Both the position numbers and the translations under genes were made by a program. Shown here one piece after another: positions 30,029 through 39,855 of a stretch of DNA of 64,000 nt (its first letter is position 1; every line of letters starts with the position of its first letter). Origin of the DNA: Micrococcales bacterium (GTDB lineage Bacteria; Actinomycetota; Actinomycetes; Actinomycetales; Cellulomonadaceae); the NCBI GenBank assembly GCA_009777345.1, contig WRMB01000002.1:34842-98841 (forward strand). Reading direction: 5' to 3'. A model generated the notes under the pieces. It was not told the origin of the DNA. It saw only the letters and a list, made by a program, of their open reading frames with translations, and made no database searches.

Positions 30029-32158
30029 GTGACGACGACCTCCGCGCAGTCCGCCTACACCGCTCGGCACCTGTCGGTGCTCGAAGGGCTCGAAGCCGTG
30101 CGCAAGCGGCCGGGCATGTACGTGGGCACCACCGACTCGCGCGGTCTGATGCACTGCCTGTGGGAGATCATCGACAACGCGGTGGACGAGGCCCTGGCCG
30201 GGTTCTGCCAGAAGATCGAGGTCGTGCTCCACGCCGACTCCTCGGTGGAGGTGCGCGACGACGGCCGGGGCATCCCGGTGGACGTCGAGCCGCGCACCGG
30301 CCTGTCCGGGGTCGAGGTGGTGTTCACCAAGCTGCACGCCGGGTCGAAGTTCGGCGGCGGGTCCTACGGTGCTACCGGCGGGCTGCACGGGGTGGGCGCG
30401 TCGGTGGTCAACGCGCTGTCCGCCCGGCTGGACGTCGAGGTGGACCGGGGCGGCAAGACCTGGGCCATGAGCTTCCACCGTGGTGAGCCCGGGGTGTACG
30501 ACGACCAGGCCGGACGCACCCCAGAGGCACCGTTCGACCCGTTCGTCTCCGGGTCGGAGCTGGCCGTGGTGGGCAAGGTGGCCAAGGCGAAGACCGGCAC
30601 CCGGGTGCGCTACTGGGCCGACCGGGAGATCTTCCTGGCGGCGGCGTCGTTCTCCTACGACGAGCTGGTCACCCGGGCCCGGCAGACGGCCTTCCTGGTA
30701 CCGGGCCTGGCCATCACCGTGCGTGACGAGCGTGGCCTGGTCGGCACGCCCGGCGAGCACGGGCCGCACAGCGAGACCCACCGCTACACCGGCGGCGTGG
30801 TCGACTTCGTCGAGCACCTGGCGACCGACGCCGCGGTCACCGACGTGTGGCACCTGACCGGCGAGGGCAGCTTCACCGAGACCGTGCCGGTGCTCGACGA
30901 CCACGGCCACATGCGACCGGCCGAGGTGGAACGCACCTGCGCCGTCGACGTGGCGCTGCGCTGGGGCACCGGGTACGACACCGACGTGCGGACCTTCGTC
31001 AACGTCGTCGCCACCCCCAAGGGCGGCACCCACGCCGCCGGGTTCGAGGCCGGTCTGCTCAAGGCGGTGCGGGCCGCGGTGGCCGCCAACGCCCGGCGGC
31101 TGAAGATCTCCGCCAAGGACGCCGCGACCGAACGGATCGAGAAGGACGACGCCCTGGCCGGGCTGACCGCCGTGGTCACGGTCCGGCTGGCCGAACCGCA
31201 GTTCGAGGGCCAGACCAAGGAGGTGCTGGGCACCGCGGCGGTGCGCGGTATCGTCGCCAAGACCGTCGAGCTTGGGCTGCGTCAGGCGCTGGAGACGACG
31301 AAAGGGCGCGGCAAGACCCAGGCCGCGGCCCTGCTGGACAAGGTCGTGGGGGAGATGCGCACCCGGCTGTCGGCGCGCAAGGCCAAGGAGATCTCCCGGC
31401 GCAAGAACGCCCTGGAGTCGTCGTCGCTGCCGGCCAAGCTGGCCGACTGCCGCAGCGACGACGTGGACCGCTCCGAGCTGTTCATCGTCGAGGGCGACTC
31501 GGCGCTGGGTACCGCCAAGCTGGCCCGGTCCAGCGACCACCAGGCGCTGCTGCCGATCCGGGGCAAGATCCTCAACGTCCAGAAGGCGTCGGTCACCGAT
31601 ATGCTGAAGAACGCCGAGTGCGCCGCGATCATCCAGGTGATCGGTGCCGGGTCGGGTCGCACGTTCGAGCTGGAGGCGGCCCGGTACGGCAAGGTCATCA
31701 TGATGACCGACGCGGACACCGACGGGGCGCATATCCGGACCCTGCTGCTCACCCTGTTCTTCCGCTACATGCGCCCCCTGGTGGAGCAGGGCCGGGTGTT
31801 CGCGGCCGTGCCGCCGCTGCACCGCATCGAGCTGCTCGGTTCTGGGGGCAAGCCCCGCGAGTACAGGTACACCTACTCCGAGGCCGAGCTGCAGGCCACG
31901 CTGAAGAAGCTGGACCGCTCTGGTCGGCGCTACTCCTCGGACATCCAGCGTTACAAGGGCCTGGGCGAGATGGACGCCGACCAGCTCGCGACCACGACCA
32001 TGGACCCCCGGTACCGCACGCTGCGCCGGGTCACCGTGGCGGCCGCGGCCCAGGCCGAGCAGATGTTCGAGCTGCTCATGGGGTCGGAGGTGGCACCGCG
32101 GCGCGACTTCATCGTCGCCGGGGCGGGCGACCTCGACCCGACCCGGATCGACGCGTGA
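30029..32158 (+). CDS. parE: type IIA DNA topoisomerase subunit B (ParE/GyrB family)
   Basis: GTG at 30029; LEAVRKRPGMYVGTTDSRGLMHCLWEIIDNAVDEALAG, GLHGVGASVVNALS, VEGDSALGTAKLARSSDHQALLPIRGKILNVQKA. Confidence 0.93.
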   Translation: MTTTSAQSAYTARHLSVLEGLEAVRKRPGMYVGTTDSRGLMHCLWEIIDNAVDEALAGFCQKIEVVLHADSSVEVRDDGRGIPVDVEPRTGLSGVEVVFTKLHAGSKFGGGSYGATGGLHGVGASVVNALSARLDVEVDRGGKTWAMSFHRGEPGVYDDQAGRTPEAPFDPFVSGSELAVVGKVAKAKTGTRVRYWADREIFLAAASFSYDELVTRARQTAFLVPGLAITVRDERGLVGTPGEHGPHSETHRYTGGVVDFVEHLATDAAVTDVWHLTGEGSFTETVPVLDDHGHMRPAEVERTCAVDVALRWGTGYDTDVRTFVNVVATPKGGTHAAGFEAGLLKAVRAAVAANARRLKISAKDAATERIEKDDALAGLTAVVTVRLAEPQFEGQTKEVLGTAAVRGIVAKTVELGLRQALETTKGRGKTQAAALLDKVVGEMRTRLSARKAKEISRRKNALESSSLPAKLADCRSDDVDRSELFIVEGDSALGTAKLARSSDHQALLPIRGKILNVQKASVTDMLKNAECAAIIQVIGAGSGRTFELEAARYGKVIMMTDADTDGAHIRTLLLTLFFRYMRPLVEQGRVFAAVPPLHRIELLGSGGKPREYRYTYSEAELQATLKKLDRSGRRYSSDIQRYKGLGEMDADQLATTTMDPRYRTLRRVTVAAAAQAEQMFELLMGSEVAPRRDFIVAGAGDLDPTRIDA

Positions 32159-32222
32159 CCCCGCACCGACGGGCGAGCCTGGGCAGCCGCGCGATGCTGA
32201 CACATGGCACTAGGGTCGAACC

Positions 32223-33044
32223 ATGACTGCCGTCCTCGACCTGAAGAACGTCACCATCCGTCGGAGCAGGACTAACATCCTGGACGCCGTGAGCTGGGCC
32301 GTGGACGACGGCCAGCGCTGGGTGGTGCTCGGTCGCAACGGGGCTGGGAAGACGACGCTGCTGCAGGTCGCCGCCGCACGGATGCACCCCAGCAAGGGCA
32401 CCGCCGCGGTGCTCGGCGAACGCCTGGGCCGGGTGGACGTGGCCGAGCTGAAGACCCGGATCGGGCTGTGCTCGGCGGTGCTGGCCGAGGAGATCCCCGC
32501 TGCCGAGACCGTGCTCGACGTCGTCCTGACCGGCGCCTACGGGATGACCGGCCGCTGGCGGGAGACCTACGAGAACGTCGACGAGGCCCGCGCCCGGGAC
32601 CTGCTCACCGCTTTCCGGGTGGACGCCCTGGCCGACCGGACGTTCGGCACCCTGTCCGAAGGGGAGCGCAAGCGGGTGCAGATCGCCCGGGCGCTGATGG
32701 CCGACCCGGAGCTGCTGCTGCTCGACGAACCAGGCGCCGGGCTGGACCTCGGCGGCCGCGAAGAGCTGGTCGGCGCCCTGGCCGAGCTGGCCGGTGACCC
32801 CCGGTCGCCGGTGCTGGTGCTGGTCACCCACCACGTCGAGGAGATCCCGCCCGGTTTTACTCACGTCCTGCTGCTGCGCGAGGGCCAGGTGCACGCCGCC
32901 GGTCCCCTGGACGAGGTGCTGACGGCGGAGAACCTCACCGGGGCGTTCGGGCTGCCGCTGCACCTGGACCACGTCGACGGCCGGTGGTCGGCGCGGGCCG
33001 TGCCCGTCGGCGCCCGTCAGCCGCGGCGCCGCGCCAAGCACTGA
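32223..33044 (+). CDS. ABC transporter ATP-binding protein
   Basis: LGRNGAGKTTLLQVAAARMHP (Walker A), LSEGERKRVQIARALMADPELLLLDEPGAGLD. Confidence 0.92.
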   Translation: MTAVLDLKNVTIRRSRTNILDAVSWAVDDGQRWVVLGRNGAGKTTLLQVAAARMHPSKGTAAVLGERLGRVDVAELKTRIGLCSAVLAEEIPAAETVLDVVLTGAYGMTGRWRETYENVDEARARDLLTAFRVDALADRTFGTLSEGERKRVQIARALMADPELLLLDEPGAGLDLGGREELVGALAELAGDPRSPVLVLVTHHVEEIPPGFTHVLLLREGQVHAAGPLDEVLTAENLTGAFGLPLHLDHVDGRWSARAVPVGARQPRRRAKH

Positions 33045-33116
33045 CGGCGCACCGACTTGACGGCGCAGCTTGATGGCGCAACGACGACAAACTTGGGACG
33101 TTTGGCGGCGTCAGGG

Positions 33117-33137
33117 GCACTAGGATCGACCTAGTGC
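33117..33137. promoter_or_regulatory. dyad symmetry upstream of nfeD-like gene
   Basis: GCACTAGG ATCGA CCTAGTGC, 8-bp perfect arms, ~30 bp upstream of the start at 33168. Confidence 0.4.
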
Positions 33138-33167
33138 GCCACCGGGGCGTACGGAGGAGGTCGGGGC

Positions 33168-33602
33168 GTGGCCTGGTTGGTGTGGGTCGGCGTGGCGTTG
33201 CTGCTCGGTATCGCCGAGATGCTCCTGCTGACGCTGGTGCTGATCATGCTGGCGGGTGGCGCGCTGGCGGCGGCCCTGGCCGCGGCGCTCGGCGCCCCCT
33301 GGTGGGTGCAGATGCTGACCATGGCAGTCGTCTCGGCGATCCTGCTCACTGCTCTGCGGCCCTGGTTGCTGCGCAACTGGCGGCGGCGGACGCCCCTGGT
33401 GGAGACCAACGTCGCGGGTTACGTCGGCAGGACGGCCGTGGTGATCGTGCCCGTCGACGCGGCCGGTGGTCGGGTCAAGCTGACCGGGCAGGTCTGGACT
33501 GCCCGGACCGAGACCGGTGGTGTGCTGCCCGCCGGGGCCACGGTGAGAGTCGTCCAGATCGACGGTGCTACCGCCGTCGTCGTCCCGCTCGAAGCAGGCT
33601 GA
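33168..33602 (+). CDS. NfeD family membrane protein
   Basis: Two or more TM segments then an OB-like domain (VGRTAVVIVPVDAAGGRVKLTGQVWTAR); directly upstream of an SPFH protein. Confidence 0.85.
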   Translation: MAWLVWVGVALLLGIAEMLLLTLVLIMLAGGALAAALAAALGAPWWVQMLTMAVVSAILLTALRPWLLRNWRRRTPLVETNVAGYVGRTAVVIVPVDAAGGRVKLTGQVWTARTETGGVLPAGATVRVVQIDGATAVVVPLEAG

Positions 33603-33633
33603 GCCTTCAGTCCCGTCCAACGGAGGAACCTTC

Positions 33634-34836
33634 GTGACCGTATTTCAGATGTTCGGCTGGACCGTCCTGGTCCTGGTGATCCTCTTCGTCGTCGTGGCGC
33701 TGCTGCGCTCGGTGCGACAGGTATCGCAGGGCACGACGCAGATCATCGAGCGGCTGGGCCGCTACCGCAGGACCCTGGAACCGGGCCTGCACCTGCTGGT
33801 CCCGTTCATCGACCGGGTGCGGGCCACGGTGGACATGCGCGAGCAGGTCGTGCCGTTCCCGCCGCAGTCGGTGATCACCTCGGACAACCTCGTGGTGAGC
33901 ATCGACACGGTGATCTACTTCCAGGTCACCCAGCCGGCCGCCGCGGTGTACGAGATCGCCAACTACATCCAGGCGATCGAGCAGCTGACCGTGACCACGC
34001 TGCGTAACATCATCGGCACCATGGACCTGGAGCAGACCCTGACCAGCCGTGACCAGATCAACGGTCGGCTGTCCGGGGTGCTGGACGAGGCCACGGGCCG
34101 CTGGGGCATCAAGGTGAACCGGGTCGAGCTCAAGGCGATCGACCCGCCGCCGTCGGTGCAGGGCTCCATGGAGCAGCAGATGCGCGCCGAGCGGGACCGT
34201 CGGGCCGCGATCCTCACGGCCGAGGGCACCAAGCAGTCCCAGATCCTCACCGCCGAGGGCGAGAAGCAGGCCGCTATCCTGCGGGCCGAAGGTACCGCCC
34301 AGGCGGCGATCCTCACGGCCGAGGGTGAGGCCAAGGCCATCCTGCAGGTCTTCGACGCGGTGCACCGCGGTGACGCCGACCCCAAGCTGTTGGCCTACCA
34401 GTACCTGCAGATGATGCCGAAGATCGCGGCCAGCCCGTCGAACAAGATGTGGTTCCTGCCGGCCGAGCTGTCCGGAGCGCTGGGCGTGCTGGCCAAGGCG
34501 TTCGGCGGCGAGGCCGGGCCGGACGTCGAGTCCCGGCCCGCGGGCTCGTCGCCGCTGAAGGCTGAAGACCTGGAGTCCACGCTGACCGACCCGCGCGAGG
34601 CCGTGGCCGAGGCGCGGCGCGAGTCGGCCGCCGCGACGGCGGACGCCACCAGTGCCGGCGTGCAGTCCGGGGTGCCGTTCGACCCGGCCGTCGAGGCGGG
34701 GCAGCGACCCGGCAGCCCGCCCGTCGCCCCGCAGGCTCCGCACGTCCCCACGACGGCGCCGATCCCGCCCACCATGCCCACCATGCCGCCCGCGATGCCG
34801 CCGACGCAGTACCCACCGGCACCGCCGCAGCCCTGA
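33634..34836 (+). CDS. SPFH/band 7 (stomatin/paraslipin-like) protein
   Basis: IIERLGRYRRTLEPGLHLLVPFIDRVRATVDMREQVVPFPPQSVITSDNL; AILTAEG...QILTAEGEKQAAILRAEG repeats; GTG start at 33634. Confidence 0.92.
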   Translation: MTVFQMFGWTVLVLVILFVVVALLRSVRQVSQGTTQIIERLGRYRRTLEPGLHLLVPFIDRVRATVDMREQVVPFPPQSVITSDNLVVSIDTVIYFQVTQPAAAVYEIANYIQAIEQLTVTTLRNIIGTMDLEQTLTSRDQINGRLSGVLDEATGRWGIKVNRVELKAIDPPPSVQGSMEQQMRAERDRRAAILTAEGTKQSQILTAEGEKQAAILRAEGTAQAAILTAEGEAKAILQVFDAVHRGDADPKLLAYQYLQMMPKIAASPSNKMWFLPAELSGALGVLAKAFGGEAGPDVESRPAGSSPLKAEDLESTLTDPREAVAEARRESAAATADATSAGVQSGVPFDPAVEAGQRPGSPPVAPQAPHVPTTAPIPPTMPTMPPAMPPTQYPPAPPQP

Positions 34837-34972
34837 TCGAGCCTCTCCGCCCCGAGGGGCGCATCGGTGATCCGGTGCTGCGGTGATCCGGCGGTCGTCG
34901 GCCGCCTCGCCTACCGTGGTTCCGGCGGTGTCTGCCTGTGGTCGTGCTGGCGCGCGTCCCGGCTGACAAGGA

Positions 34973-36715
34973 GTGTCCATGCTGGTCCGTCTGCTGCGTG
35001 AGCAGCTGCGTCCCTACGTCGGTGCGGTGGTCGTCCTGCTGGTGTTCCAGCTGGCCCAGGTCCTTGCCACCTTGTACCTGCCGAGCCTCAACGCCAGGAT
35101 CATCGACCGGGGGGTCACCGAGGGGAACACCTCGCTGATCTGGAGCACCGGCTGGGTGATGCTCGCGGTCAGCCTGGGCCAGGTGCTGACGGCGGTCGCG
35201 GCGACCTATATCGGCGCCCGGACCGCGATGCGGTTCGGACGGGACCTGCGGCGTCGGGTGTTCGTGCACGTCACCGAGCTCTCCGCGCGGGAGGTGGCCC
35301 GGTTCGGCGCGCCGACGCTCATCACCCGCACCACCAACGACGTGCAGCAGGTCACCATGGTCGTGTACATGACCATGGTCTTCTCGCTGATGGCCCCGAT
35401 CATGCTGGTCGGCGGTGCGGTCATGGCCATGCGGGAGGACGTGCCGCTGTCGGCCGTGCTGCTGGTCGTCATCCCGGTGCTGGCCGGGGCGATCGGCTTG
35501 GTGGTGCGCCAGATGGTGCCGTACTTCCGCCAGATGCAGGAGCGTATCGACAAGGTCAACGCGGTGCTGCGCGAGCAGATCGCCGGGATGCGGGTGATCC
35601 GGGCCTTCGTCCGGGAGTCGCGCGAGTCGCAGCGGTTCGGCCAGGCCAACGACGACCTGTACGAAGTGTCCCTGGGCGCCGGTCGGCTGATGGCGCTGAT
35701 GTTCCCGCTGGTCATGCTCATCATGAACCTGTCCAGCCTGGCCATCATGTGGTTCGGCGGGCAGCGCATCGCCTCCGGTGGGATGGCGGTCGGCCAGCTG
35801 ACCGCGTTCGTCACCTACGTGATGTACATCCTCATGGCGGTGATGTTCTCCTCGATGATGTTCGTCATGGTGCCCCGGGCCATGGTCGCCGCCGGGCGTA
35901 TCGGCGAGGTCGTGGACACCGTGCCGACGGTGCTGCCTCCCCACGACCCAGTGGCACCCACCGGGCCGCGGGGCCTGGTCGAGCTGGTCGGCCTGGGGTT
36001 CCGCTACCCGGGGGCCGAGCACCCGGTGCTGGGCGGTATCACCCTGCGGGCCGAGCCGGGGCAGACCACCGCGGTGGTCGGCGCCACCGGTTCGGGCAAG
36101 ACGACCCTGCTGAACCTGGTGCCCCGGCTGTACGACGCGACCGAGGGCACGGTGCGGGTCTCCGGCACCGACGTGCGCGACCTGGCGCCGGAGGTGCTCT
36201 GGAACCAGATCGGCCTCGTCCCGCAGCGGCCCTACCTGTTCTCCGGCACGGTGCGCTCCAACCTCCAGTACGGCAAGGAGGACGCCACCGACGACGAGCT
36301 GTGGCACGCCCTGGGGGTGGCTCAGGCGCGGGACTTCGTCGCGGCCCTGGACGGTGGGCTCGATGCCGAGATCACCCAGGGCGGCACCAACGTGTCCGGT
36401 GGGCAGCGGCAGCGGCTGGCGATCGCCCGGGCGCTGGTCCGTCGGCCGTCGATCTACCTGTTCGACGACTCGTTCTCCGCCCTGGACTACGCCACCGACG
36501 CCGCTCTGCGCCAGGCGCTGGCCCCCGAGACCCGGGAGGCGACGGTCATCATCGTGGCCCAGCGGGTCGCGACCATCCGGTACGCCGACCGGATCGTCGT
36601 GCTCGACGACGGCCAGGTCGTAGACTCCGGCACCCACGCCGAGCTCATGGCCAGCTCGGCGACCTACCAGGAGATCGTGTACTCCCAGCTGTCGGCTGCC
36701 GAGGCCGCGCAGTGA
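34973..36715 (+). CDS. ABC transporter, fused TM and ATP-binding domains (first of a likely heterodimer)
   Basis: VVGATGSGKTTLLNLVPRLYDATEG, NVSGGQRQRLAIARAL. Confidence 0.93.
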   Translation: MSMLVRLLREQLRPYVGAVVVLLVFQLAQVLATLYLPSLNARIIDRGVTEGNTSLIWSTGWVMLAVSLGQVLTAVAATYIGARTAMRFGRDLRRRVFVHVTELSAREVARFGAPTLITRTTNDVQQVTMVVYMTMVFSLMAPIMLVGGAVMAMREDVPLSAVLLVVIPVLAGAIGLVVRQMVPYFRQMQERIDKVNAVLREQIAGMRVIRAFVRESRESQRFGQANDDLYEVSLGAGRLMALMFPLVMLIMNLSSLAIMWFGGQRIASGGMAVGQLTAFVTYVMYILMAVMFSSMMFVMVPRAMVAAGRIGEVVDTVPTVLPPHDPVAPTGPRGLVELVGLGFRYPGAEHPVLGGITLRAEPGQTTAVVGATGSGKTTLLNLVPRLYDATEGTVRVSGTDVRDLAPEVLWNQIGLVPQRPYLFSGTVRSNLQYGKEDATDDELWHALGVAQARDFVAALDGGLDAEITQGGTNVSGGQRQRLAIARALVRRPSIYLFDDSFSALDYATDAALRQALAPETREATVIIVAQRVATIRYADRIVVLDDGQVVDSGTHAELMASSATYQEIVYSQLSAAEAAQ

Positions 36716-36728
36716 GGGCGGCCGGACG

Positions 36729-38738
36729 GTGAGCGAGACCAGAAGACCCCCGGTCCGCCGGCACGGCCCGATGGCCGGCATGATGCCGACCGAGAAGTCG
36801 ATGGACTTCGTCGGCTCGGGTCGGCGGCTGATCCGCACGCTGCGGCCCGAACGGCTGCGGCTGACCGCTGTGGTCGGGCTGTCGGTCGGGTCGGTGGCGC
36901 TGTCGGTCGTCGGGCCGAAGCTGTTGGGGCGGGCGACGGACATCATCTTCGAAGGCGTCGTCGGCCGGCTGGTGGGACGACAGCTGGAGAACCCGGAGTT
37001 CGGCCAGCTGCTGCAGAGCAAGGGGGTCGACCCGTCCCAGGCCACTATCACCGACGTGAGCCAGGCGCTGTCGAGCCTGGGCGGCAACGAGGCCAAGCTG
37101 GGTGACATGCTGGGCGGGATGTCCCACGTCGTGGTGGGTCAGGGCGTGGACTTCGGCCGGCTGGCCGTGGTGCTCGCGGCGGTCGTCGCGGTGTATCTCG
37201 GGTCGTTCGTGTTCGGCTGGGTGGCCGGTCGGCTCACCGCCCTGGCGGTGCAGAACACCGCGCGGTCCCTGCGCAACGATGTCGAGGCCAAGCTGTCCCG
37301 GCTGCCGCTGAAGTACGTGGACGGCCAGCCCCGCGGTGAGCTGCTGTCCCGGGTGACCAACGACATCGACAACGTCGCCCAGTCGTTGCAGCAGACCCTG
37401 TCCCAGCTGATCACGGCGCTGCTCACCGTGCTGGGCGTGCTGGCGATGATGTTCTGGATCTCCCCGGTGCTGGCGCTGGTCGCGCTGGTGACGGTGCCGC
37501 TGTCCGGTGTCGTGGCGGCGTTCATCGGCAAGCAGGCGCAGCCCAGCTTCGTCGGCCAGTGGAAGCACACCGGCGAGGTCAACGCCCATATCGAGGAGAT
37601 GTTCACCGGGCACACCCTGATCACCGTGTTCGGTCGGCGGGAGCAGGCGCAGCGGGTGTTCGACGAACGCAACGCGGCCCTGTACGCCTCGGCGTTCCGG
37701 GCGATGTTCGTCTCGGGCACCATGCAGCCGGTGATGGGTTTTATCGCCAATATCAACTACCTGATCGTGGCGGTCTTCGGCGGGCTGAAGGTCGCCTCGG
37801 GCACGATGACGCTGGGTGACGTGCAGGCTTTCATCCAGTACTCGCGGCAGTTCACCCAGCCGATCACCCAGATCGCGTCCATGGCGAACCTCATGCAGTC
37901 CGGGGTGGCCTCGGCCGAGCGGGTGTTCGAGCTGCTGGACGCCACCGAGCAGGATCGGGACCCCGACCCGGCGGCGACGGTGGTCGATGTGCGCGGCCGG
38001 GTCGTGTTCGACGACGTGTCGTTCAGCTACGACCCGGCCTGCCCGCTCATCGAGCACCTGGACCTGGTGGCCGAGCCTGGCCAGACCATCGCCATCGTCG
38101 GCCCGACCGGGGCGGGCAAGACCACCCTGGTGAACCTCGTCATGCGGTTCTACGAGGTCGACGCCGGGCGGATCACTCTCGACGGGGTGGACACCCGCAC
38201 GCTGACCCGCGACCACCTGCGCCACCAGATCGGCATGGTGCTGCAGGACACCTGGCTGTACTCGGGCACCATCGCCGACAACATCGCCTACGGCGTGGAC
38301 GGTGCCACCCGCGAGCAGGTGGTCGAAGCCGCCAAGGCCACGCACGTCGACCGTTTCGTGCGGCACCTGCCCGACGGGTACGACACGATCGTCGACGACG
38401 ACGGCGGCACCGTCTCGGCCGGTGAGAAACAGCTGCTGACCATCACCCGGGCCTTCCTGGCGGACCGGGCGATCCTCATCCTGGACGAGGCCACCAGCTC
38501 GGTGGACACCCGCACGGAAGTCCTCGTGCAGCAGGCCATGGCGACACTGCGCGCGGGGCGTACGTCGTTCGTCATCGCCCACCGGCTGTCCACCATCCGC
38601 GACGCCGACACGATCCTCGTCATGGAGCACGGCCAGATCGTCGAGCAGGGTTCCCACGACCAGCTGCTGGCGGCCGGTGGCGTCTACGCCCGGCTGTACC
38701 GCAGCCAGTTCGCCGCCGCCGCGGCCGAGTTCGACTGA
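36729..38738 (+). CDS. ABC transporter, fused TM and ATP-binding domains (second of a likely heterodimer)
   Basis: IVGPTGAGKTTLVNLVMRFYEVDAGRI, VSAGEKQLLTITRAFLADRAILILDEATSSVDTRTE. Confidence 0.93.
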   Translation: MSETRRPPVRRHGPMAGMMPTEKSMDFVGSGRRLIRTLRPERLRLTAVVGLSVGSVALSVVGPKLLGRATDIIFEGVVGRLVGRQLENPEFGQLLQSKGVDPSQATITDVSQALSSLGGNEAKLGDMLGGMSHVVVGQGVDFGRLAVVLAAVVAVYLGSFVFGWVAGRLTALAVQNTARSLRNDVEAKLSRLPLKYVDGQPRGELLSRVTNDIDNVAQSLQQTLSQLITALLTVLGVLAMMFWISPVLALVALVTVPLSGVVAAFIGKQAQPSFVGQWKHTGEVNAHIEEMFTGHTLITVFGRREQAQRVFDERNAALYASAFRAMFVSGTMQPVMGFIANINYLIVAVFGGLKVASGTMTLGDVQAFIQYSRQFTQPITQIASMANLMQSGVASAERVFELLDATEQDRDPDPAATVVDVRGRVVFDDVSFSYDPACPLIEHLDLVAEPGQTIAIVGPTGAGKTTLVNLVMRFYEVDAGRITLDGVDTRTLTRDHLRHQIGMVLQDTWLYSGTIADNIAYGVDGATREQVVEAAKATHVDRFVRHLPDGYDTIVDDDGGTVSAGEKQLLTITRAFLADRAILILDEATSSVDTRTEVLVQQAMATLRAGRTSFVIAHRLSTIRDADTILVMEHGQIVEQGSHDQLLAAGGVYARLYRSQFAAAAAEFD

Positions 38739-38756
38739 TGCCTACCGGGATCGCGT

Positions 38757-39713
38757 ATGCGGGCTGAGCCGTGCCCGGTCGCGTCGGCCGACGACCCGCG
38801 GCTGGGCGACTACGTCGGGCTGACCGATGTCGCCCTGCGTACCCGGACCGAACCCGCCGCCGGGCTGTACATCGCGGAGAGCTCGACGGTGCTGGGTCGG
38901 GCCCTGGCCGCCGGGCACCGGCCCCGGTCGGTGCTGTGCGCCCCGCGCTGGTTGGACGACGTCGTCGCCCTGCTGGCCAGTTCGGGCCTCACGGCGGCGG
39001 CCGGTGAGGTCGTGCCGGTGTACGTGGCGGACGAGCCGGTGCTGGAGTCCATCACCGGGTTCCACGTGCACCGGGGAGCGCTGGCCGCGATGCACCGTCC
39101 CGCGCTGCTGCCCGTCGCGGACGTCGTCGCGGACGCCCGTCGTGTGGTCGTCCTGGAAGACCTGGTCGACCACACCAACGTCGGCGCCGCGTTCCGGGCC
39201 TGCGCCGGGCTGGGCGTGGACGCGGTGCTGGTCACCCCGTCGTGCGCCGACCCGCTGTACCGCCGATCGGTTCGCGTGTCCATGGGCGCGGTGTTCGGTG
39301 TCCCGTGGACGCGCCTGCCCAGCTGGCCGGACCCCCCGGTTGAGCACTGTCCGACAACGGGGTCTGTGTCGCGACTACGGGGTCCGGGACCCCGTAGTCG
39401 CGACACAAACCCCGCTCGCGCTGAGCAGGTCGATGCTGGCGCCGAGCCGTCTGGTGGTGTCCAGCAGCTGCGCGACCTGGGCTTTACCGTCGTCGCCCTG
39501 GCCTTGGACGACGACGCCACCACCCTGGACGCTCTGGCAGCTGCCCTGCCCGAGCGTCTGGCCCTGGTCTTCGGCACCGAGGGTGACGGTCTGCGCCGCC
39601 GCACCGTGGCGGCCTGCGACCGGGTGGTCCGCATCCCTATGTCCGGCGGCATCGACTCCCTCAACGTCGCCTCAGCCGTCGCCGTCGCCGCCTGGGCCAC
39701 CCGCCCAGGCTGA
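38757..39713 (+). CDS. TrmH/SpoU-family RNA 2'-O-methyltransferase carrying an in-frame palindromic insertion
   Basis: VVLEDLVDHTNVGAAFRACAGLGVDAVLVTPSCADPLYRRSVRVSMGAVFGVPW, LVFGTEGDGL, IPMSGGIDSLNVASAVAVAAW. Insertion region CPTTGSVSRLRGPGPRSRDTNPARAEQ between conserved blocks. Confidence 0.9.
   Translation: MRAEPCPVASADDPRLGDYVGLTDVALRTRTEPAAGLYIAESSTVLGRALAAGHRPRSVLCAPRWLDDVVALLASSGLTAAAGEVVPVYVADEPVLESITGFHVHRGALAAMHRPALLPVADVVADARRVVVLEDLVDHTNVGAAFRACAGLGVDAVLVTPSCADPLYRRSVRVSMGAVFGVPWTRLPSWPDPPVEHCPTTGSVSRLRGPGPRSRDTNPARAEQVDAGAEPSGGVQQLRDLGFTVVALALDDDATTLDALAAALPERLALVFGTEGDGLRRRTVAACDRVVRIPMSGGIDSLNVASAVAVAAWATRPG
39358..39414. repeat. long palindrome within the SpoU-family CDS
   Basis: TGTGTCGCGACTACGGGGTCCGGGACCCCGTAGTCGCGACACA (39365-39407), perfect, extended by CGGGGT/ACCCCG-like pairs after one mismatch. 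Confidence 0.9.
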
Positions 39714-39855
39714 CTGTTCGACTGAGCGACGGCCACCAGAGCGGTGGTAGCTCGGGGTGGGGCGCACTGTGCAGGCCACCGTGCTGGAGACAGAGACAGC
39801 TTAGATACCAGAGAAGAGTCTCCAGTCCGGGCCGCAGGTCTCGGCCTCTCTCTCG

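Noticed and set aside
29969-32203. 744-aa minus-strand ORF antisense to parE
   Set aside because: Typical long spurious ORF in high-GC DNA; no recognisable domain, and the + strand clearly encodes ParE/GyrB.
34200-34350. Tandem AILTAEG repeats in the SPFH gene
   Set aside because: Normal heptad-like repeats of SPFH/paraslipin coiled-coil regions.
34313-37108. 931-aa minus-strand ORF across the SPFH and ABC transporter genes
   Set aside because: His/Arg/Pro-rich low-complexity translation fully antisense to strong coding genes.
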